This document shows positions 1-8,183 of a stretch of 64,000 bases of DNA, one piece after another (positions within the stretch are counted from its first letter, which is position 1; each line of letters begins with the position of its first letter). Location: contig NZ_CP151636.1 in NCBI RefSeq assembly GCF_038397745.1, forward strand, positions 1,302,001 to 1,366,000, in the 5' to 3' direction. This DNA comes from Microbacterium sp. LWH11-1.2 (lineage in GTDB: Bacteria; Actinomycetota; Actinomycetes; Actinomycetales; Microbacteriaceae). Made by a program: the position numbers and the translations under genes. The notes beneath the pieces are model-generated. The model was not told the DNA's origin. It did no database searches and saw nothing but the letters and a program-made list of their open reading frames with translations.

Positions 1-1
1 G

Positions 2-1654
2 AAGCTCAGCATCGAACGCGAGTTCGGCGCGCAGCTCGGCCGGTTCCTTCTCGACCTGCCGCTCGGGCAGTCATGGCTGATCACCACGATCTTCGGCGCG
101 GTCATCACGGTGCTCGCGTTCGCCTGGCGCACCTGGACGCCGACGCTCATCACGGCGCTCCTCGCCGCGGCATCCTTCCTGCCGCTCGCGACGCAGGGCC
201 ACGCGGGAGATCTCGCCGGCCACAACGTCGCGGTGAACTCGATCCTGCTGCACATGATCGCGGCGGCGGTCTGGCTCGGCGGGCTGCTGCTGCTCGTGCT
301 GCTGCGCGGCCGCACCGACGTCGACACCCCGCGGCTGGTGGCGCGGTACTCCTCGCTCGCGATCGCCGCGTTCGCCGTCGTCGCCGTGTCGGGTGTCACC
401 CGCTCGATCGTCGCCGTCGGCAGCTGGGACGCCCTGTGGGCCACTCCCTACGGCGCGATCGTGCTCGCGAAGGTCGCGCTGCTCGTCGGCATGGGGCTGC
501 TCGGCGCCTGGTATCGCACGCGCCTCATCCCGAAGCTCGAGGGGGAGCGCGCCACGCGCTGGTTCTGGATGCTGGTGCTCGGCGAGGTCGCGCTGATGGG
601 GCTGGCCTCCGGTGCCGCAGCCGCGCTCGCGCGCACGCCGCCGCCGACCGGGGAGACCGCCGCGTTCGCCCAGACGCCGGCCGAGATCCTGACAGGCGCC
701 AAGCTCCCGCCGGAGCTCACCCTCGAGCGCTGGTTCACCGCGTGGAACATCGACGTGCTCTGGCTGGTCGCCGCCGGATTCGGCCTGTTCCTCTACCTCG
801 CGGGTGTGATCCGCCTGCACCGCCGCGGCGATCGCTGGCCGATCTACCGGACCGTGTTCTGGGTGCTCGGCATGCTGATGCTCGTCTGGGTCACGGGCGG
901 ACCGATCAACGCCTACCAGGAGTACCTCTTCAGCGTGCACATGCTCGGGCACATGATGCTGTCGATGGCGATCCCCCTGCTGCTCGTCTCCGGCGCCCCG
1001 ATCACGCTGGCGCTGCGTGCCGTGCGCAAGCGCGACGACGGCACCCGCGGCGGCCGCGAGTGGATCATGTGGGCCGTGCATTCGCCCTTCGCCCGGGTGG
1101 TCACCCATCCGTTCGTCGCGGCGGCGATCTTCATCCTGTCGCTGTGGGCGTTCTACTTCACCGACCTCGTGCGCTGGTCGATGTACGAGCATCTGGGACA
1201 CGAGTGGATGGTCATCCACTTCCTCCTGTCCGGCTACCTCTTCGTGATGAGCCTGATCGGCGCCGATCCCGTGCCGTACCGGCTGCCGTATCCCGGACGC
1301 CTCATCACGCTCATCGCCGTCATGGCCATGCACGCGTTCTTCGGCATCGCGATCATGATGCAGGAGGGGCTCATGGTCGCGGACTGGTTCGGTTCGATGG
1401 GCCGCGACTGGGGGGTCGACCCGCTGGCCGATCAGTACGTCGGCGGCGGCATCGCCTGGTCCATCGGCGAGATCCCCACGCTGATCCTCGCCATCACGGT
1501 CGCGATCCAGTGGAGCCGCAGCGACACGAAGCTGCAGCGCCGGAACGATCGGCATGCCGACCGCACCGGCGACGCCGAGCTCGAGGAGTACAACGCCAAG
1601 CTCGCCGCCCTCGCCGAGCGCGACCTGCGGGACGCGGAGCGAGAGCGCCGCTAG
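2..1654 (+). CDS. CopD / CtaG-like copper membrane protein (5' truncated)
   Basis: The frame is open from the first bases of the window, so the start lies upstream; 550 residues are visible. It is a polytopic membrane protein. The first part resembles a CopD copper-resistance domain (HMIAAAVWLGG helix). The second part resembles the CtaG/caa3 cytochrome oxidase assembly domain (SVHMLGHMMLSMAIPLLLVSG and a long run of helices with conserved His and Met). The C-terminus is a charged cytoplasmic tail. Such CopD-CtaG fusions are common in Actinobacteria and are thought to move copper across the membrane for oxidase assembly. The assignment rests on these motifs; the missing N-terminus leaves the full domain count open. 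It converges on the next gene with a gap of only 6 bases. Confidence 0.85.
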   Translation, partial: KLSIEREFGAQLGRFLLDLPLGQSWLITTIFGAVITVLAFAWRTWTPTLITALLAAASFLPLATQGHAGDLAGHNVAVNSILLHMIAAAVWLGGLLLLVLLRGRTDVDTPRLVARYSSLAIAAFAVVAVSGVTRSIVAVGSWDALWATPYGAIVLAKVALLVGMGLLGAWYRTRLIPKLEGERATRWFWMLVLGEVALMGLASGAAAALARTPPPTGETAAFAQTPAEILTGAKLPPELTLERWFTAWNIDVLWLVAAGFGLFLYLAGVIRLHRRGDRWPIYRTVFWVLGMLMLVWVTGGPINAYQEYLFSVHMLGHMMLSMAIPLLLVSGAPITLALRAVRKRDDGTRGGREWIMWAVHSPFARVVTHPFVAAAIFILSLWAFYFTDLVRWSMYEHLGHEWMVIHFLLSGYLFVMSLIGADPVPYRLPYPGRLITLIAVMAMHAFFGIAIMMQEGLMVADWFGSMGRDWGVDPLADQYVGGGIAWSIGEIPTLILAITVAIQWSRSDTKLQRRNDRHADRTGDAELEEYNAKLAALAERDLRDAERERR

Positions 1655-1660
1655 GCCCGC

Positions 1661-2731
1661 TCAGTCGGCGATGGGTTCGCCCGGGGAGCCGACCCGGATC
1701 GACGCGGACCCGTCCGGCAGGATCGTGATCGTGCCGTTGACCTGGAAGGGCACGTCCTCGGACACCGGCTCGATCGAGCCGTCGAACAGCGACTGGATCT
1801 CGACCTCGACGTGAGCCACGGCATCCGTCGTCGGGATCTGCCAGTTGCCGCCGTCCGGTGCGACCGTGACCTGCGGCTGGGCGCTGATCGACCACTGCGG
1901 CGGGGAGGCGATGCGGTCGCGGACCTCCAGGCCGAACGGGCACGCGGCCGGCATCAGCACCTGCTGCGTCGTGCACTGTGTCAGGAACTCCTCGACGCGC
2001 TGCTGCACGACGCCGACGAACTCCTCGGTCGGCGTCGTCTGCACGTCGAGCGGCGTGATCGCCAGAGGCGTGTCGGCCAGCACCCCGGTGCCGGAGGCCT
2101 GCGCGATGGGGGTGTCGACCGTGACCGAGTACAGGCCGGGCGTGAATACCAGGAGGGGCAGCGGGTCGATCGCGGTCGCGTCCGCTCCGGCGGCCGACAC
2201 CTGACGGCGATCGACCTCGAAGCCGTTCACCGCGAAGCGGTCGGCTCCCAGGACCGTGAGGTCCACGACAGCCAGCGGGCTGGTGGTGAAGCGCCAGTCG
2301 GGGGTGACTCCTGCCCAGCCGTCCTGCTCGACGAGGAACGTGGTGGTGCCCGCATGGCCGCCGGCCTTGTAGCTGACGGTCACGGCCGTCTTGCCGTCGG
2401 CGGGCTCCTCCGACTCGATCTCGACATCGGTCAGCGGTGCGAGCGCGGCATGACGGAGCATCGCCTCGGATGCCGCGGCGTCGATGCCCGCCGCATCGAG
2501 CGTCTCGCGGTCGACGGCGACGCCGGGGATGCGCAGGGCGTCCGCGGCGCGACCGGCGGCGAGGAGGTCGAGGTAGCGGGTCACGAACGCCGAGGGGCCG
2601 TAGAACTGCTGGTAGAGCGTCGCGCCGCCGGCGCCGAGGGCGGCGAGGAGAAGCACGCCGACGAGCGCGAGCATCGTCAGATCGGCACCGAGACGGGCGC
2701 GCCGGGGCACCGCGGTGTCGACCTGCTGCAT
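1661..2731 (-). CDS. Membrane-anchored hypothetical protein
   Basis: This 356-residue protein has a short basic N-terminus (PRRARLG), one clear membrane helix at about residues 17-40 (LALVGVLLLAALGAG) and a large extracytoplasmic remainder rich in beta-type Asp/Thr/Val sequence. There are only two Cys, about 10 residues apart near position 260 (QCTTQQVLMPAAC), possibly a disulfide. I recognise no catalytic motif. The type II single-anchor layout suggests a surface or periplasm-side protein of Actinobacteria. It is transcribed divergently from the helicase gene to its right, separated by about 115 bases. Function is unknown. Confidence 0.75.
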   Translation of the reverse strand: MQQVDTAVPRRARLGADLTMLALVGVLLLAALGAGGATLYQQFYGPSAFVTRYLDLLAAGRAADALRIPGVAVDRETLDAAGIDAAASEAMLRHAALAPLTDVEIESEEPADGKTAVTVSYKAGGHAGTTTFLVEQDGWAGVTPDWRFTTSPLAVVDLTVLGADRFAVNGFEVDRRQVSAAGADATAIDPLPLLVFTPGLYSVTVDTPIAQASGTGVLADTPLAITPLDVQTTPTEEFVGVVQQRVEEFLTQCTTQQVLMPAACPFGLEVRDRIASPPQWSISAQPQVTVAPDGGNWQIPTTDAVAHVEVEIQSLFDGSIEPVSEDVPFQVNGTITILPDGSASIRVGSPGEPIAD

Positions 2732-2846
2732 GGCGTCAGTCTAGAAGGGCGTCCTGGGACGACGCCGAGCGTCGGCGACTCCGGGCGGATGCCGGGACGT
2801 AGCATGGGTGGGCGCCCCGTGTCCGTCCGCTGCCCCTGTGAGAACC

Positions 2847-4268
2847 GTGTCCCTTCCCGCCCTGTCCGAGGAGCAGCAAGAGCTGTTCCGGCTCATCGAG
2901 GACACCGGCGAGCACGTCTTCATCACCGGCCGCGCCGGCACCGGGAAGTCGACGCTCCTGCAGCACTTCGCCTGGAACACGAAGAAGCAGATCGCGATCT
3001 GCGCCCCGACCGGCGTCGCCGCGCTGAACGTGGAGGGGCAGACGATCCACTCCCTCTTCCGCCTGCCGATCGGGCTCATCGGCGACGCCGACATCGACCA
3101 GAACGATGCCACGCGCCGCATCCTCAACGCCATCGAGACCCTGGTGATCGATGAGATCTCGATGGTCAACGCCGATCTGATGGATGCGATCGACCGTTCG
3201 CTGCGTCAGGCGCGGGGTCGGCGCGGCGAGCCCTTCGGCGGCGTGCAGGTGGTGATGTTCGGCGACCCGTACCAGCTGGCTCCGGTGCCGCCCCGCGGTG
3301 ACGAGGCCCGCTACGTGCAGGATCACTACCGTTCGTTCTGGTTCTTCGACGCGAAGGTCTGGGCGGGGCCGTGGACCGCTTCGGGCACGCGGGCCGAGGC
3401 GCACGGCTACGGTTCGTCGGACCAGGCCGGCCTGTTCGAGGTCGACACCAGAGCCGAGCTGCACGTGCGCGAGCTGGTGCAGATCCATCGGCAGTCCGAT
3501 GACGGATTCAAGGCGATGCTCAACGCGGTGCGGTACGGGCGGGTGACGGCCGAGATCGCCGGAGTGCTCAACGCCCAGGGGGCCCGCACACCGCCGGATC
3601 CCGAGCCCGGCGAGGTGCCGATGATCACGCTCGCGACCCGCAACGACATCGTGAACAAGATCAACAGTCAGCACCTGAACGCCCTGCCCGGGAAGGAGCA
3701 GACGGCGCGCGCCGAGGTCAGCGGCGACTTCGGCCGGGGCGAGGCCTCGCTGCCGGCGGAGTCGGAGCTGAAGCTCAAGGTCGGCGCGCAGGTGATGTTC
3801 CTCCGCAACGACACGGCGATGTCCGGCGAGCCCCCGCGGTGGGTGAACGGCACGATCGGCACGGTGATCCGCATCCTCGGCGGTGCCGTGCGCGTCGACA
3901 TCGACGGCGAGGAGGTCGACGTCGAGCCCGCGGTCTGGGAGCGATTCCGCTACGCGTACGACCAGAGCACCAAGAAGCTGTCCCGCGACGTGGTGGCCGA
4001 GTTCACGCAGTTCCCGCTGCGCCTCGCGTGGGCCGTCACGATCCACAAGTCGCAGGGGAAGACCTACGAGCGCGCGATCATCGACCTGGGTTCCGGGGCG
4101 TTCGCACCCGGCCAGACCTATGTCGCGCTCAGTCGTCTGACGTCGCTGGACGGCCTGTACCTTTCGCGGGCGCTGCGCCCCACCGACATCCGGGTCGACG
4201 AGGACGTGCGGCGGTTCATGCGCGAGGCATGGCTCGCGAAGTCGACGCCGGAGCTGCCGACGGCCTGA
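2847..4268 (+). CDS. PIF1/RecD-like ATP-dependent DNA helicase
   Basis: A 473-residue superfamily 1B helicase. A Walker A motif (GRAGTGKST, residues 28-36) is followed by the PIF1-type CAPTGVAALN segment, a Walker B motif (IDEISMV, about 101-107), a QLAPVPP segment typical of PIF1 motif III, and C-terminal UvrD-like motifs (TIHKSQGKTYERAIIDLG and YVALSRLTSLDGL). GTG at 2847 is chosen because the helicase core begins at once (SLPALSEEQ). In-frame upstream starts at 2804 and 2808 would add a short Pro/Cys-rich stretch unlike the family. The enzyme probably unwinds DNA 5' to 3' in replication or repair. It ends 2 bases from the convergent heme oxygenase gene. Confidence 0.9.
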   Translation: MSLPALSEEQQELFRLIEDTGEHVFITGRAGTGKSTLLQHFAWNTKKQIAICAPTGVAALNVEGQTIHSLFRLPIGLIGDADIDQNDATRRILNAIETLVIDEISMVNADLMDAIDRSLRQARGRRGEPFGGVQVVMFGDPYQLAPVPPRGDEARYVQDHYRSFWFFDAKVWAGPWTASGTRAEAHGYGSSDQAGLFEVDTRAELHVRELVQIHRQSDDGFKAMLNAVRYGRVTAEIAGVLNAQGARTPPDPEPGEVPMITLATRNDIVNKINSQHLNALPGKEQTARAEVSGDFGRGEASLPAESELKLKVGAQVMFLRNDTAMSGEPPRWVNGTIGTVIRILGGAVRVDIDGEEVDVEPAVWERFRYAYDQSTKKLSRDVVAEFTQFPLRLAWAVTIHKSQGKTYERAIIDLGSGAFAPGQTYVALSRLTSLDGLYLSRALRPTDIRVDEDVRRFMREAWLAKSTPELPTA

Positions 4269-4270
4269 CC

Positions 4271-4918
4271 TCAGGCGGCGACGCGCGCGCGGTCGAGGTC
4301 TTCGAACAGCTCGGTGTTGAAGCGGTAGGCGAGCAGGACCTCGTCGATCACGCGCTCCCGCTCGGCGTCATCCCAGGGGGCGGCATCGAGCTGCTCGCGG
4401 TAGACGTCCTTGAAGGCAGCCGGGTCGGCGATGTCGTCGAACAGGTAGAAGCCGATGCCGTTCGTCTCGAACCCGAAGCGCCGCGCCATCACGCGGCCGA
4501 TGAAGATGCCGCCGGAGAGATCGCCGAGGTAGCGCGTGTAGTGGTGGGCGACGAATCCGCCGGCCCAGGTCGCGCCGACCTGACGGATGCGCTCGACGTA
4601 GCGCTCGGTGGTGGGAAGCGGCGTGATGCGCTCGCGCCAGTCGGCCCCGAGCAGGAACTCGAGATCGGCCTCGAGCGCGGGCAGGCGGGTCAGCTTGTCG
4701 CTGAGGAAGACGGATGCCACGGGGTCCTGCCGCATCCGCTCGCCGGCGCCCTCGAGCGCCTCGTAGATGAAGTAGTGCTGCGAGACCAGCGAGATGTAGT
4801 CCTCGCGCGAGCCCTCGCCCTTCAGCAGGTCGGACATGAAGCCGGCGCCCTCGCTGCGGGAATGCGACCCGGAGGATCGTTCGCGCAAGGCGGCGGAGAA
4901 GGAGAGGATCTCGGACAT
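4271..4918 (-). CDS. hmuO: Heme oxygenase (biliverdin-forming)
   Basis: A 215-residue protein closely resembling corynebacterial HmuO. The proximal heme ligand is His19 (SGSHSRSE). FMSDLLKG follows. The distal helix carries the hallmark AHHYTRYLGDLSGG. The enzyme opens heme with O2 and electrons to give biliverdin, CO and Fe2+, so it supplies iron from host or environmental heme in the cytoplasm. The length is normal for bacterial heme oxygenases. A DtxR/IdeR-type iron box lies directly upstream (4924-4942), so expression is expected under iron starvation. The next leftward-transcribed gene upstream encodes a DUF2470 protein, a domain often linked to heme use. Confidence 0.95.
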   Translation of the reverse strand: MSEILSFSAALRERSSGSHSRSEGAGFMSDLLKGEGSREDYISLVSQHYFIYEALEGAGERMRQDPVASVFLSDKLTRLPALEADLEFLLGADWRERITPLPTTERYVERIRQVGATWAGGFVAHHYTRYLGDLSGGIFIGRVMARRFGFETNGIGFYLFDDIADPAAFKDVYREQLDAAPWDDAERERVIDEVLLAYRFNTELFEDLDRARVAA

Positions 4919-4923
4919 GGGAT

Positions 4924-4942
4924 CAGTGTAAGGCTTACCTAA
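4924..4942. promoter_or_regulatory. DtxR/IdeR iron box upstream of hmuO
   Basis: The 19-bp sequence CAGTGTAAGGCTTACCTAA matches the DtxR/IdeR consensus TTAGGTTAGGCTAACCTAA at 13 of 19 positions by my count; the right half is nearly perfect. It lies 5 bases upstream of the hmuO ATG, so the bound Fe-DtxR repressor would overlap the promoter or translation start. Inference: iron-repressed heme oxygenase. Confidence 0.75.
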
Positions 4943-4969
4943 CCTCCTGTGGAAGTCAGATATGCGGCA

Positions 4970-5290
4970 TCAGGCGTGCGGACGCGGCTCGACCCCGAGG
5001 CGTGCGCACGCGGCGTCGTAGAGTGCGACGACCTCGCGGCGCACGGCGGGCCGGTCATCGATCGGGCCGCCCGGCCACGGCACGCGGAGCTCGGACACCG
5101 CGGCGTCACGGGTGATCTCCCACACCCCGCCGTCTCCGTCGAAGCCGACCATCACGGCATCCGTGATCGTCGCATCGGCCGGTTCGGCGAACGCGCGGGC
5201 GATGAGGAGATTGTCGTCGGTGTGGTCTCCGTTCATGTGTCGGAGGACGGCGGAGATCACATCGGCATCGAAGGCATGGGGCACATTCAC
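4970..5290 (-). CDS. DUF2470 domain protein (heme-utilisation associated)
   Basis: A small cytoplasmic protein of about 105 residues with the DUF2470 pattern: an N-terminal HMNGDHTDDN segment, a central VGFDGDGGVWEI strand pair and RVPWPGGPIDDR near the C-terminus. In HugZ-like heme-degrading proteins this fold is the C-terminal partner of a PNPOx barrel; here it stands alone. The start is ambiguous. GTG at 5290 and GTG at 5284 are in frame, and the AAGG Shine-Dalgarno is better spaced for 5284. It sits just upstream of hmuO on the same strand, about 50 bases away, suggesting a shared role in heme iron use. Confidence 0.8.
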   Translation of the reverse strand: MNVPHAFDADVISAVLRHMNGDHTDDNLLIARAFAEPADATITDAVMVGFDGDGGVWEITRDAAVSELRVPWPGGPIDDRPAVRREVVALYDAACARLGVEPRPHA

Positions 5291-5380
5291 ACCTTAGGAC
5301 GCCCGCCGGAGGGGCCGCCGGTGCAGAATTTCAGCATCCGCGTTCTAGACTCGGGAGACACGTCTTCGGGGGTACTTTCC

Positions 5381-6664
5381 ATGCAGCATCTCTCGTCGCG
5401 CCGGTGGCGCGCCGTCGCGGCCACTGCGGCCGTGCTCGGTCTTGTCCTCACCGGCTGTTCCTCCGGTGAGACCTTCACCTACACGCCACCCGCGCAGGTC
5501 GACGGCGCACTGCCCGACGACACGGTCGCCGCGATGCAGGAAGCGGTCGACAGCGCGATCGCGGCCTCGGGCGCCTCCGGCGCCATCGTCGGGGTGTGGG
5601 CGCCCTGGAGCGGCAGCTGGGTCACGGCGAGCGGCACGCAGGAGCGCAGCGGTGAGACGCCGCTCGATACCGAGATGTCCTTCCGCATCGCCGACGTGAC
5701 GCGGCTGATGACCTGCGACGTGCTCTACGCCCTCGCCGACGAGGGGACGGTCAAGCTCGACGCGAAGGTCCCGAAGTATGTGTCGGGCGTCGCCGACATG
5801 CAGGACATCACCCTGCTCGACCTCTGCAACGGCACCAGCGGCGCCGGATCGTCCGAGGCCACCGTGAAGAACGCCTGGCTGAACACCCCCGACCGCGTCT
5901 GGGCTCCCCTGGAGCTCGCCGGGTTCGGGCTGGGGCGTCCGCGAGTCGCTGCGCACACCACCTACCGCGACTCGGACTCGGGCTACCTGCTGCTCGGCCT
6001 GGCGCTCGAACGCGCCTCGGGCATGACGGCATCCGAGCTGATCGCCGAGTACGTCACCGAGCCCCTCGGCCTCCCGAACACGTCGCTTCCCGGCCCCACC
6101 GCCGCTCCGCCGTCCGCGGGGCCGTCGATGAACGGGCACTTCATCAACGTCGTCGAAGGCGGATACGGCTGCGCCGCACCGGTCGACATCACCGAGCTCT
6201 CGTCGAGCTCGGGCTTCACCGACTCCGGTGTCGTCTCGACGATCACCGACCTCGGCCGCTACGCACAGGCGGAAGCGGCTCAGGTGCTCCGCACGAAGGA
6301 CAAGCCGGCGCGCTTCGGTGCACCGCTCCCGGTCGCTGCCGACGCCCCCTCCTGGTACCAGGCGACGGGGGGTGCCTATCTCGTCGGCTCGCTGGTCGGC
6401 CAGCACGGCTGGACCCCGGGTTACGCGACGGCGGCGTACTCCGACCCGGCGACCGGCTTCACGGTGGCGGTCGTGCTCAACGACTCCACGGCGGGCCCGC
6501 TCTTCGCGCAGTACCTCTCGTGGGAGCTCGCGGCGATCGCGTCCAAGGCGCCGGCGGCCTCCGGGGAGACCGCTCCGGAGTTCGGCCTGCCGTTCACGGC
6601 CGGTCAGTACCACCAGGCCATCATCGACGCCGCGCTCGTCTGCGTCGACCCGCCCGTGGAGTGA
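5381..6664 (+). CDS. Beta-lactamase/PBP-fold lipoprotein lacking catalytic residues
   Basis: A 427-residue lipoprotein. A signal peptide ends in the lipobox LTGC, with Cys26 as the lipid anchor, which fixes ATG 5381 as start. The rest follows the serine beta-lactamase class C / D-peptidase (S12) fold. The active sites are altered. Where the family has FRIGSVTK (SxxK), this protein has FRIADVTR (Asp105, Arg108). The YSN motif region reads RDSDSGYLLLG (about 196-206), so Tyr and Asn are both replaced by Asp. The third motif region reads QHGWTPGY. Inference: a cell-surface pseudoenzyme, perhaps binding peptidoglycan or a penicillin-like ligand without hydrolysis. Its strand runs into corA with only 40 bases between. 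Confidence 0.85.
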   Translation: MQHLSSRRWRAVAATAAVLGLVLTGCSSGETFTYTPPAQVDGALPDDTVAAMQEAVDSAIAASGASGAIVGVWAPWSGSWVTASGTQERSGETPLDTEMSFRIADVTRLMTCDVLYALADEGTVKLDAKVPKYVSGVADMQDITLLDLCNGTSGAGSSEATVKNAWLNTPDRVWAPLELAGFGLGRPRVAAHTTYRDSDSGYLLLGLALERASGMTASELIAEYVTEPLGLPNTSLPGPTAAPPSAGPSMNGHFINVVEGGYGCAAPVDITELSSSSGFTDSGVVSTITDLGRYAQAEAAQVLRTKDKPARFGAPLPVAADAPSWYQATGGAYLVGSLVGQHGWTPGYATAAYSDPATGFTVAVVLNDSTAGPLFAQYLSWELAAIASKAPAASGETAPEFGLPFTAGQYHQAIIDAALVCVDPPVE

Positions 6665-6704
6665 TCCGCGGCGCATCCGGCAGAGCGAGCGAGGGGCGGC
6701 GACG

Positions 6705-7721
6705 ATGGCGATCATCGACAACGCGATCTATGTGAACGGCGTCCGCACCGAGAATCCGCAGAGCCTCAGCGAGACGTTCGAGCGCATGCGCGAGCGCGGC
6801 GGGATGAGCTGGATCGGACTGTACCGTCCCAGCGAGGAGGAGATCCGCGAGGTCGCCGACGAGTTCGGCATCCATGCCCTCGTGGTCGAGGACGCGCTCG
6901 CGGGCCATCAGCGCTCGAAGCTGGAGCGCTACGGTGACGTGCTGTTCATGGTGCTGCGACCGGCGCGCTATCTCGATGCCTCGGAGGAGGTCGAGTTCGG
7001 CGAGGTGCACGTGCTCGTCGGCCCTGATTTCGTGGTGACCATCCGGCACGCCGAGTCGCCCGATCTCGGGAGGGTGCGCAGGCGCCTGGAGAGCGATCCG
7101 ACGCTACTCGGCCACGGGCCCGAGGCGGTGCTCTACGCCATCCTCGACGAGGTCGTCGACGAGTACACGCCGGTGCTGGCGGGGCTCGAGAACGACATCG
7201 ACGAGATCGAGAGTCAGCTGTTCGAGGAGGATGTCGACGCGACCCAGCGCATCTACGACCTCGGCAGGGAGGTCATCGACTTCCAGCGTGCGACGCAGCC
7301 GCTGTCGGGGATGCTGGAGGCGCTGCTGCGCGGATCCGACAAGTACCGGGTGAGCGAGGAGCTCCAGAAGTACCTGCGTGACGTCCTCGACCACACGCTG
7401 CGCGTCACGGATCGCGCGACCACGTTCCGCACGGTGCTGGACAACGCGCTCACGGTCGAGTCGACCATCGTCGCACGCCGGCAGAACGAGGAGATGCGGC
7501 GGATGACCGAGCTGAGCATCCGTCAGAACGACGAGGTCAAGAAGATCTCCGGATGGGCAGCGATCCTGTTCGCGCCGACGCTGGTCGGCACGATCTACGG
7601 CATGAACTTCGACCACATTCCCGAGCTGCACTGGGTGCTCGGCTATCCGATGGCGATCGGCCTGATGCTCGCCATGGGGATCGGGCTGTACGCGGCCTTC
7701 AAGCGCAAGGGGTGGCTCTAG
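6705..7721 (+). CDS. corA: CorA-type magnesium/divalent metal transporter
   Basis: A 338-residue protein with the CorA plan: a long acidic cytoplasmic N-terminal domain, an extended coiled-coil helix (about 150-270, rich in Glu/Arg and Leu), then two C-terminal membrane helices. The first helix ends in the signature YGMNF (about 298-302) and the protein closes with the basic tail FKRKGWL. CorA forms a pentameric channel for Mg2+ (also Co2+ or Ni2+). ATG 6705 follows a GAGGGG ribosome-binding site and matches the family start. The stop overlaps the last 4 bases of the convergent MarR-like gene. Confidence 0.93.
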   Translation: MAIIDNAIYVNGVRTENPQSLSETFERMRERGGMSWIGLYRPSEEEIREVADEFGIHALVVEDALAGHQRSKLERYGDVLFMVLRPARYLDASEEVEFGEVHVLVGPDFVVTIRHAESPDLGRVRRRLESDPTLLGHGPEAVLYAILDEVVDEYTPVLAGLENDIDEIESQLFEEDVDATQRIYDLGREVIDFQRATQPLSGMLEALLRGSDKYRVSEELQKYLRDVLDHTLRVTDRATTFRTVLDNALTVESTIVARRQNEEMRRMTELSIRQNDEVKKISGWAAILFAPTLVGTIYGMNFDHIPELHWVLGYPMAIGLMLAMGIGLYAAFKRKGWL

Positions 7722-8113
7722 CCGCGCAGGAGCACCGTCGTCTGCGCCAGCACACTGCGGAGTGCTCGCGCGGCGGCCTCGGCATCGGCCGCGTCGATGC
7801 CCGCCCAGATCGGCTCGGTCAGGGCTCTGATCTCGCGGCCGATCTCGTCGACCAGGTCCGCTCCGGCGACGCTGAGCGCGTCGTCGACGATCAGGCCGCG
7901 CCTCTCGAGGCCCGACAGGAGGTCGGCCGCGTCCGCGAACTGCCCTCTGTCCCTGATCGTCTCGGCAAGAGCGTCAGGTCCGTCGAACTGCGAGGTGAGG
8001 CGCAGGGCGACCCACTCGCGCTCGGAGAGCTGCCGGTCGACCAGCACCGTTCGCAGGAGGGCGTTCAGGGCCTTCTCCGTCTGTCCGATGAGCTGTGAGC
8101 CGAAAGGAAGCAT
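7718..8113 (-). CDS. MarR-fold small regulator-like protein
   Basis: A 131-residue protein whose helices fit a MarR-like winged helix: an N-terminal dimer helix (ALNALLRTVL), a recognition region (LSEREWVALRLTSQF), DAADLLSGLERRGLI before a short wing, and a C-terminal helix (AAARALRSVLAQ). No DNA-binding signature is strong enough to name a subfamily. A perfect AGGAGG ribosome-binding site precedes ATG 8113. It is divergent from a second MarR gene at 8184, and the short gap holds two copies of a palindromic element, so both genes are probably under one control. It could instead be a stand-alone sensor without DNA binding. Confidence 0.7.
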   Translation of the reverse strand: MLPFGSQLIGQTEKALNALLRTVLVDRQLSEREWVALRLTSQFDGPDALAETIRDRGQFADAADLLSGLERRGLIVDDALSVAGADLVDEIGREIRALTEPIWAGIDAADAEAAARALRSVLAQTTVLLRG

Positions 8114-8127
8114 GATTCCTCCTAATA

Positions 8128-8170
8128 GTTGGTGACGCCAACGATATCAGATCGTAGGTGGGGCCAACGA
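8128..8170. promoter_or_regulatory. Tandem MarR-type operators between divergent genes
   Basis: Two 17-bp elements, GTTGGTGACGCCAACGA (8128-8144) and GTAGGTGGGGCCAACGA (8154-8170), agree at 14 of 17 bases, face the same way and are 26 bp apart. The first contains the inverted repeat GTTGG-N5-CCAAC. They fill the gap between the two divergent MarR-like genes. Inference: binding sites for the MarR protein at 8184, giving autoregulation and control of the leftward gene. Confidence 0.6.
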
Positions 8171-8183
8171 GTAGGGTGGTGGC

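Noticed and set aside
71..1555. Long leftward frame opposite the CopD/CtaG gene
   Set aside because: Arg/Asp/Gly/His-rich shadow produced by GC bias; no ribosome-binding site or family motif. The many similar antisense frames in the window were dropped for the same reason.
1811..3154. 447-residue rightward frame across two divergent genes
   Set aside because: It runs antisense through the 1661-2731 gene and then through the helicase start in another frame; low-complexity charged sequence only.
4949..5380. Upstream extension of the lipoprotein gene
   Set aside because: It would hide the lipobox inside the protein and overlap the DUF2470 gene; ATG 5381 gives a proper signal peptide.
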